Shown here piece after piece: positions 52,337 to 61,300 of a DNA stretch of 64,000 nt. Position 1 is the first letter of the stretch; each line of letters begins with the position of its first letter. The DNA comes from Henricia sp. BOLD:AAB3569 (lineage: Eukaryota > Echinodermata > Asteroidea > Spinulosida > Echinasteridae). The notes under the pieces are model-generated. The model had not been told where the DNA came from and ran no database searches. It saw only the letters and a list, made by a program, of their open reading frames with translations. A program made the position numbers and the translations under genes. The stretch lies in contig JBBELK010001000.1 of the NCBI GenBank assembly GCA_037783545.1, forward strand, positions 558,001 to 622,000, written 5' to 3'.

Positions 52337-55300
52337 TTACCCGGTGTAAGCATCTCTAAAATTAGTGTTTTCCTTAGGGGCTGTATCTCAATCCGCCCAT
52401 ATGCAGAAAAACATTAAAAAGTTGGCCTAACTTCTTCAAAGTTTCATCTCTCGGGTATTTTACACAAACACAGATTGAATGACATTGTCTAATGGAATTA
52501 TTACACTACCGGTACATGTGTCCCAAGCATGCCAAACTTCAAAAGGATTTGGCACATGCGCAAACTGTGTCACGGCCCCTTTAATGCCACATGCTTTCTA
52601 CAATGTTATGATTATGAAATTGGCATATTAAAATTGCCTCAATGCTTCTATCCAATTATTTCAAATTATATGTAGGAAGGAAAAATATGAAACCAAACAT
52701 AGCCACAAGCAGACATTGCCCGTTTCAAGAATTACTGTACATGTACACGCATCGCTTGAACCGTTCTTCATACACAATTTATGATTGCTGCGGTGCCCAA
52801 TCAAATTACGGCAATTTCAACCGGATTCCTTCGGTGCAAGATGGAACAATATTGTAGGACGAGGCTAACTAAATTAAACAAATTAGGCCTGCACGTATAT
52901 TGGTGTAGCAATGCATGAATTGACAGTGCTGTGATACTGCTTTCCAGACAACACAAATTTTCACAATTCACAGCCCAGCAAATTAAGTTAGCGAAAAAAC
53001 GAACTCGCTTTGTGTGGTGCATGTATGCTGTCCTTAATAAGCTAGGGGAGGGTTTGTATTTGTTTGTACAAATTTAATAAGAAGAGCCTCCCCACAGGGA
53101 CAAAAGGGAACAACTGGTAGCAATTAGATTAGTGCAATTAAACTCTGATGAACACTGCACACAAAAGCACGTTTGGGTGTAGTCGATCAGTATTAATAAT
53201 AAAGGTCAGTATCACAACAGTCACACAAATTTGGTTTTTTATATTTCGCTGAAGTCGGACCGACAAGAATTTAAATTGCTGGAGTCAGTTTCCGATAGGC
53301 TCCTTGTACAGCTACTTTCAAAAGGAGGCTCTCCGTGCAAATTATGTCATTTTTTGCAATGGATCACTCAGGGAATAAAAGTGAGTTTGGCCAGTCTTAA
53401 ACATACGTTTAATACCGGCTAGGGGACTCGACTGAAAATGCCATTATCAGCATCCAGGTCCCTAGCCGGTTTTAAACGTATGTTTAAGACTGGCCATGTA
53501 CAGCCTATATGTAGCTGTTTAGCCAATATGGCAGTTCCGTGCAAGAATCAAATTAGTACAAGTTTATAGAAACTCATGGCCATGTTTTTCCCCCAGTACT
53601 GTTTCCGACATCCAGAACCATTTTTGATCTTATTTTTTTAATACAAACTTTGTACATGTACCGGTAGGCCTATGTATCACAATGGCACAAGCCATATTAT
53701 CCAGATGACACACAGCACTGAATTTATTCCAAAGGCAGTAAATAAAATCGCTGCACCGCAAAAAGAAATAAATCCCAGACACTTATTGGTCAAATAAACC
53801 AAATCAATTCGACACACGTACTAATAAAAACAAACACCACACGTGTTGGCTTTCCAATTTCAACTTTCCCTAAATTTTCACTGGACATACCGGGGGATGA
53901 TTATGACATCATTATATCATGCTCATTTGCGTTTTATCTCGCAATGGACCAAGATATATGGTGCGCGCAGGATTCTTAGACAGCGCTCAGAGTGAACCGG
54001 AGACTTTACTTCCATAAATCAGAGGTTTTCCCCAGGAGACTAGCAATGAAACTCGCCGCTCGCGGGCCGGACACAATAGAGTAGGCAGGGAAATAAGCAG
54101 TTTGGCAAGCTCTCGGCACGACCTAATGATTGTATACCCCGGTGTATTCCATCCCAAGCGCTGTAGTATATCATCCCGGTAAGACACACACACCTTGTGC
54201 GCGGAGGGAAAAAATAAGAGAAAGTGACAAGCGTTCTAAGAGAAAAAAGGACCTGTGCGGATAGGCGATACGATATTAATTTTGATGATCTATTAATAAT
54301 GAAACGCTGCATACAAAATGATCTATAGGCTGGAGCAGGCTTCAACATGTAGCACACAATGTCGGGGTGCAGTGACATTTATGGTACATGTACGTGAACA
54401 TGTTAAAGATAGAAGGGCTTTTGTACCATACATGTACATGTACATGGTCCTAAAAAATCCTGGGGGATTTTACCGAGAGCCAAGTATGCCATTTGATGTA
54501 CCCTATTTCTTTAGCCTGGTTTGAGTGCAATTCACATTGTTTAGCACGCTTACATGTGCTTTTTGGGGGGAGGGGGTGGCCATTTCAACACAAAAATGAA
54601 CTTGGCCTATCTGCACTGGACTTTTTGAATCAGTTCATTTGACCTGGGGCCAATTTCATAAAGCTGTTTAGCACAAAAATGTGCTTAATCCAAAATTTGT
54701 TTGCTTTATAAAAATGGGTTAATAGTCATTGCATGTCAACTTGTGTTTTTAGCAAGAATAGCAAAACACCAGTCAATTGTAATGCACGTCATACAAGATT
54801 TTGACTGAAAACCCATTTTTATAAAGCAAACAAATTTTGGATTAAGCTAATTTTTGGCTAAACAGCTTTATGAAATTGGACCCTGGTCAGTTTTCCTGGA
54901 CTGAGGTTGGCTGGTAAAACGACCAGTAAGCATTGGACTTGGGAAAAGTACTACAAGATAGTTTTGTGGGATGTGGTTAGCTACTGTACTTGTGCCCCAA
55001 GTGATATGCAGTAAGATTTTCAACTATAAAAGTATGTATAACTTTCCTGCTCATAAACGTATACAAATTATGTTCATCACACGTGTAATTTACGAATATT
55101 TTAAATTTAGGGTGTGAGCTTCAATCACTGAAAAAAGAAAATTATGGATCCAGTCACATAAAAAGAGAAAAAAAAAGAAACTTCCTTTGATTATTTTGCA
55201 CATGAACAGACTAAAAAAAAAGGAAAAGGAAAATCGAAAGCAAAAGAGCTAGGAAATCAGATGAAAAAAGATTTCATGTGCCTGTAAAAATTTAAATTCT

Positions 55301-58300
55301 CTGAGAAATGCCAAAAAGTACCGGTATGTGTTTGACTTCCTTCAGTCTGATTATTCAATTCTCATATGTGCTGTGATTAAAATATGAAGAGCGATATTTG
55401 GCTGCATGCAACAGATATTTAATGAATCCCAGCAAATTGTGACAATTTCAGTTTCAAGGCTTATTTTAGTTTTACTGGGATGTGTCTTGGCCACGGTTTA
55501 AGGTTACACAGCATCTGAAAGGACACACCATACAGGAAACCAATGTCACTGGACAAAAAATGAAATTACAGACGCCTAAAATGGATGTTGTTTTTGGTCA
55601 ACCTCGACTGACCCCACTTCCTGTTAACTGGCCCAAATAATTCCTAGCCAAGGACTCATATTCCCCTCCCTACAGTCCAGACATCGATGTGTAATCCCGT
55701 TTCCAAAACAATTATTTTAGAAGCGGTTGCAACTCGGTCAATACCCTTCAGTGGGTCCCTTCCGAGACCCTTTGGAGAGGCCGGTTTGTAACAGTAGGTA
55801 CTGTAGGGGTCTTGCTGACTTGCAAATTAACCAAGCGACCGCCTTCAGGCACCTCCAGTTAGCAGGGGGTGTTTTTACACGACCACAGTGCCCGGAGCTA
55901 CATGTAGCTGTACCAAGCATGACGGCCCAACCGACCACTCAGACAAAATTCGCTGGTCTTTTCCTTTTTTTTTTTAAAGAAGTGAGCAGGCAATCAAACT
56001 ATAATTACCCACAACTGAGATCTTGCTGAGGTCTCGGGTCTTACACTTTGTCAATTTACTATTTGGGTCTTGACTGAAACGGCGCGGACTGTTAACCACA
56101 TGGTCACTGACATACGCTAGGGGTTAGGAGTTCATGTTTGTATTTTTGGTTGAGGAGGGGGAGGGGGCCTGGTCAGTACAAGAACCGGATATTTAATTAC
56201 ACCGCAAGCAATGGTGACATTGTACTGCAAAGCGGCGTATAAAAATATTACTCAACATTATTGGAGCTCCACTTTGATGTATTAAAGTGGATTATGACTA
56301 TGCACTGTCACACTTTTAGGAAACCTAAAACTTGCATGTTGGTAAATCCTAAAAGTAAGCAGGGATCTCCACTAGCCGTTTTGTCCGGGCGCACCGCCCG
56401 GACAAAATCAGAGGTGCCGTTAGTACCCAGACAAAAAAGTAATTTTCCCCTCTAGAAACACTTCAAAAGTAATATCACACACCAACAGATGCATCCATTT
56501 TGAACAGCATCCTCACGTGGTGAAAATATTGGGCTGGTCATTGTTCACCGTGGTGAGGGCGCTGTGCACGGACAAGATAGCAACTAGTGGAGAACCCTTT
56601 TGGGGGTCCAAAAGTGCAACAAAATGCATTTAAACTATTTTTTCCCCGATTTAAAATACATTTTGTAAATAGCACACCCTTTTATATCATGCAAAACAAT
56701 GTGTGTATAGTTGCATACCTGCCAACATTGCCGAGTAAAAAATCGGACTGTAGTGAAACTTGTAACAATCAATTTGGTACAACGGTCAAGCTGACCTAGT
56801 ACTGCACCCGTTTTCATGCGGCGCGCACTCCTGTAACAAAAACTCCAACATTTTTGAAGCAAAAAGTGTCAGAAGTTAACCGGGGCACCATGTATTTTCG
56901 GACCTGACAATTTTAAAATGACCCATGTACATCAATAAGTTTTAATTGATGCACTTCAACATCCCTGTACATGTAGGAAAGAAAAGGATTAAAACAAAAA
57001 CTTGTCGTGGAAAGTGAAACCACAAGACATTATTCGCCACTTGCACGGTTGCGCTGAAAACGAGGCTTTCCTGGCATGCGTCATATTTTACAATGGACGA
57101 AAGTCAACATCACAGCAACCGTCATTGTTCATGCAAGGAAAGCCTTGCTAATTTGCCAATATGGTGGAACCGTGCAAGTGGCAAATTCCATTCCTTCGTG
57201 AAAAAACGAGGTTTTGTGGCATTGAAGGTGAACAATGAATGCAGGTTACCTACCCATGATTGAAGACATTGCAGGTGGGTAACTATTGGGTATTCCTTCC
57301 ATTATTCTGTCGTTCATGTTCCCATAGGTTGTACTGTGTGAGTGGGCATCATAGCCCTGTGAGAGAAAAACAAATGTGGGAAAAACAGCAAAAATCAGTA
57401 AACTTGTCTTTTTAACCTCTGTAGTATAGCGAGTATAATTTTTGATGTAAAAATACTTCGCAAAATTGTGATTAAATAGCAAATTTAGCAGGGTAGTAAC
57501 GGCTTGATCATTTTAGTGGAGAAGCGTCACATTTTTAAAACGCACCCCCCTTTTTCCCCATGCGCATTGAGATTTTGATACCATATCATTTGTCATTTTT
57601 TTCTCATTACCATTCTGAAATTGTGCGCTCTCAATCTGTGTATTTTTAAGGATATCGAGGAAAAAAAAGATGTTTTGTAAACTATTTTATCTGGTTACAT
57701 AAAGCAGTGCAGTGATTACACCAACATTTTTGCTTCCACATCCAAATTTGAGATTGCAAATTTCCTTTTTTTCTTCTTCCAATGGTAGTAAAACATATTT
57801 TGGGGAGGTACCGGTATGATTGTTAGGTTAGAAACAAGCTCCTTTAAAGGCCCTGTAGATGATCTGTTATTGAGCGATTCTGCGAATAAAACCATTATAA
57901 ATCGAAAGAAAGACATTAACTCATCCGAAGAAATTTCAGCTTTGTCAAATGTACCACGTTTAAAAAAACCATGAAAATCCATATGCGTTTTCCTGGTCTT
58001 GGCGGGGTGTTTCAGATATTCGTTCTCAGTTGATCGGGTACTTTGTACACATCATAAACTGCGTGTGCGCGCGATCCATAAAAATGCATCGCGTTGGAAC
58101 ACGCACACGCAGTACACAGCGCCCATGCATTTTCGACCGCGTAGATGCAAACCAAAAATAAGTAAATCGTTTGCAAACGATCTAAATAATTTCATCTTTA
58201 CGGATTATTTTCTGGTAAAATTATATAATTTTGAGCGGAAACCTTTCATTGGGTAGTTGCTATTAATTCAATCTTTACTTTCAGAACTTTTCCCCTGTAA

Positions 58301-61300
58301 ACTCGTCGATTACTTTTTGGGGTCATTGCAAATGATACACTGGGCCTTTAAATAGATTCGCATGTCATTTTAAAATGTAGCATTCAGAAACGGACTTAAC
58401 TTTTTGCACCTTCTCAATCAACCGATTGCAATTTACAAAACTGACTGAGGGACGTGATTGAAAATTGCATCCATGGACAATGCAGTGTACACTCTGTAAG
58501 TCAGAAATCAGCTAACTAAAAAAAAGGTAATTCATATCAGGAATAATTCATCCTCTCCAAAATAGACCCTTTGCATCAGTGGCCATGTTAGGGGGAGGTT
58601 TTCATATTTGTATGATGTGACAATAGCTCCACAAAGTGCCTACTCATGCATGGCGCACAGTGGCAATGTGGCTGCCCCCTGTTATGGCCGCCTGTGGAAA
58701 GGGTCTACGGGTCCTTTGCTTGGTGGCCAACTAAGCCGGTGCAAATGGTGAATATGCTTTACTCAAATCTGCTTTACTCCTGTGTTTTAAAAACACAAAT
58801 GGGTGCAAAAAATTTGGACAGAAACCCTCACATCCCTACATGTATGGTATATGGGGTTTTTTTTCCCAAAATAATAAGAAACATACATGTATCCCCTTTG
58901 ATCACATGTGTACATTTGTTAAAAAAGACTTCTTTTTCTGTCCAAATGTCTGTGACTGAGGAGGATATATGTGACCGACTCTGGCAAAACCCGACGCTTC
59001 TCGGCATTTCCCATTACGTGATATGGGCCCACAACCTTAAAAAATGGCCTCTGGGACCAACTTGAAAATTTAGCAGAATCAACATCGGGATACATTCAAG
59101 TTCAAGATTTGTTTTGTTGTTTGAACTGTCTCAAAATTCCTCATATTATTGACAAAAAATTAAATAATCAACTAGTTTGTCAAACTTTAAAAACCAATAG
59201 CTCCATTTCACTTTTTCTGATCTGTTATACTTTAATTGGTCATAACTTCGCCAAAAATTGTTTTAAAAGATACCTTTTTGTATGCACACTAAGCTGATAC
59301 CAAAACTTAAATTTTGAATTTTCATCACAAGTGTTGGGTTTTGCTGGAGCCGGTCACATATATTGAGCAACAAAAGAAAGGCAAAATTTTCTCTACTTTT
59401 GATTGAAAAAAAAAGAAGCAGTCTGAGAGTGGGAATTTTCAGCAAACAGAAGCTTTACATGTATGCAGTCATGCATAATAGAGCTGTTTGTGAATATTTC
59501 GATGTCAACTTAATTACAAAAGAAATTTTCAAAATTTGATCAAACTGAAAATTTGCATTTTTTTCGGTGCTCGGCAATTATAAAAATGCCATGCAAGAAA
59601 TAATCCAAAGCATGCACACACGTGTATGGGATTTCTTCAGCTTACACAACGTGGTGCCTTTGTCTCTGGTCTTGCGAACTTGCCAATACAAATTTCATAT
59701 CATACAATAATTTACAGTGACATTAAAAAAAATTAAAATTCCAAATGGGGTATCTGTGCCTACTGGTAAATCTGAAATAAATATTCCTATAGTACATGCA
59801 TACGTGCCACAGGTAATCCTAAATCTTCAAATGACAATGATTTCGACGTTCCTTTGTAGTCTAGCCGGAACGTTCAACACAATTCCAGTCGGTCTTGGTA
59901 CGAATGACGTCCCTTTGTTCCTTTCCTGTCATCCAAAACCCCCTACAAGTCACATCTTGGTGGGCTGACTGTGCGCCCAGCGGGGGAACCAGGCCCAATA
60001 TGATAGGGCCACCTAGGGTCAAGTCTTGCCGAGTTTACTCTGGAAGCTTCACCTTTGACCCCGTCTAATCATATTTCAATTTTCTTGCCCTGCGCTGACC
60101 TCAGGGTTTCAATGTGTGTGCTTTATGTCTTACCCCCTTCCTAGTATGTTTAATGACAGAATGTGTATGCATAATTACTGTCTTTTTTTTGGTGAGACTT
60201 GGTATGGTGTGTGAATTGAGCACGAGATGTCATTTGCCAATTTTTGCTTACATTTTTCTTTCAAGTTAAATCATCCAAAGTTAACATGGTTAAACCAAGT
60301 TTAATTTGAGCTTCGATTTTAAATACTCTATGGTAAAATCCATTGTTTTACTTTTCAATGGGAATGGGTTGTTGCTTTGAGTTTCAACAATTTTGAGCCA
60401 AAAAGTGAGCCAAGTTTGACAAAGAAATTTTACATTAGTACAAGACAACAAGATGAAAATCAGATATTTTTGTTTACAACATAAGTAAACAAGTCTATTT
60501 AGATAAAATACTTTTGCAGTATTTTCAAGCAATAATGTTAAAATGGTCAGAGAAACATTCCAGTAGTCTTAATCCCAAAAACTGCAATACATGATGTAGG
60601 TTTGTCGGCATAAAAAAATAGATCAGACCAATTGGCTTTTGTATAGATACCGGTAGGGCACTCGAGGTACTTTCTCCTCAGAGCAAGGTAGGCCTACTTT
60701 TTCCCTTGAGCAAAGGCAGTGTTCAAACTAGCACTGGTCCGTTGGCCAAATGACAGTTGAAATTGTCTCGGGCCAGTTGGAAAGCCTTCCCAAATGGTCC
60801 GCCTGGCCAGTTGATATAAATCCGACCCATGCCGTAACACACACATTGTCTTACCCTGCTAAGAATATGCATTAGGTAGGGTATTTAGAGAAAATTGCAG
60901 AGAAAATCTACCAAATTTTCCTTGTTTATTCACTGGTTAAATCAAACAACTGGCTGTGAGTTATTAAAAAAGGTAAAGAAATAAAAATAAAGAAATTTGA
61001 ACCGGGCCACTTGAAATGCCGACGGGCCAGTAAAGACTGACGCCAACTGGCCCTGTTGGCTAATTGAAAAAAACGTTAAAGCCAAACACTGCAAGGCATT
61101 TTCAGCCCAATTGATTCATCCTTTGGATGGGGTGTAAAGCTGTAGGTCCAGTGTGTTGTGTCAAGCTTTTGTTTACAAAGAGAAGGGGGAATCTTCCCGA
61201 TGCCTCTGGCTAATAGTAATAGCTGCCGAAGGCACTGTCCTTCTATAGATGTACATGTATCTCGATGCTCAGGCAGTTAAAGGACATTGAGATGTCAGCA

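Larger units (their letters stand above)
41031..57253. other. 16.2-kb intron between the GYDAHSH and SRDPNL exons
   Basis: No other gene recognised. Contains R2, the hAT-like S1, SINE pieces, B4 with C2 inside, I2, SINE 45090-45320, A3, E2, G3, D2, A4 and D3 abutting, F2, a 35-base C run, palindrome 53389-53495, O1, R3 and P2. Unassigned stretches include 43800-44240, 46560-47020, 49810-51570, 52340-53380, 53500-54640 and 54890-56350. Confidence 0.65.
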
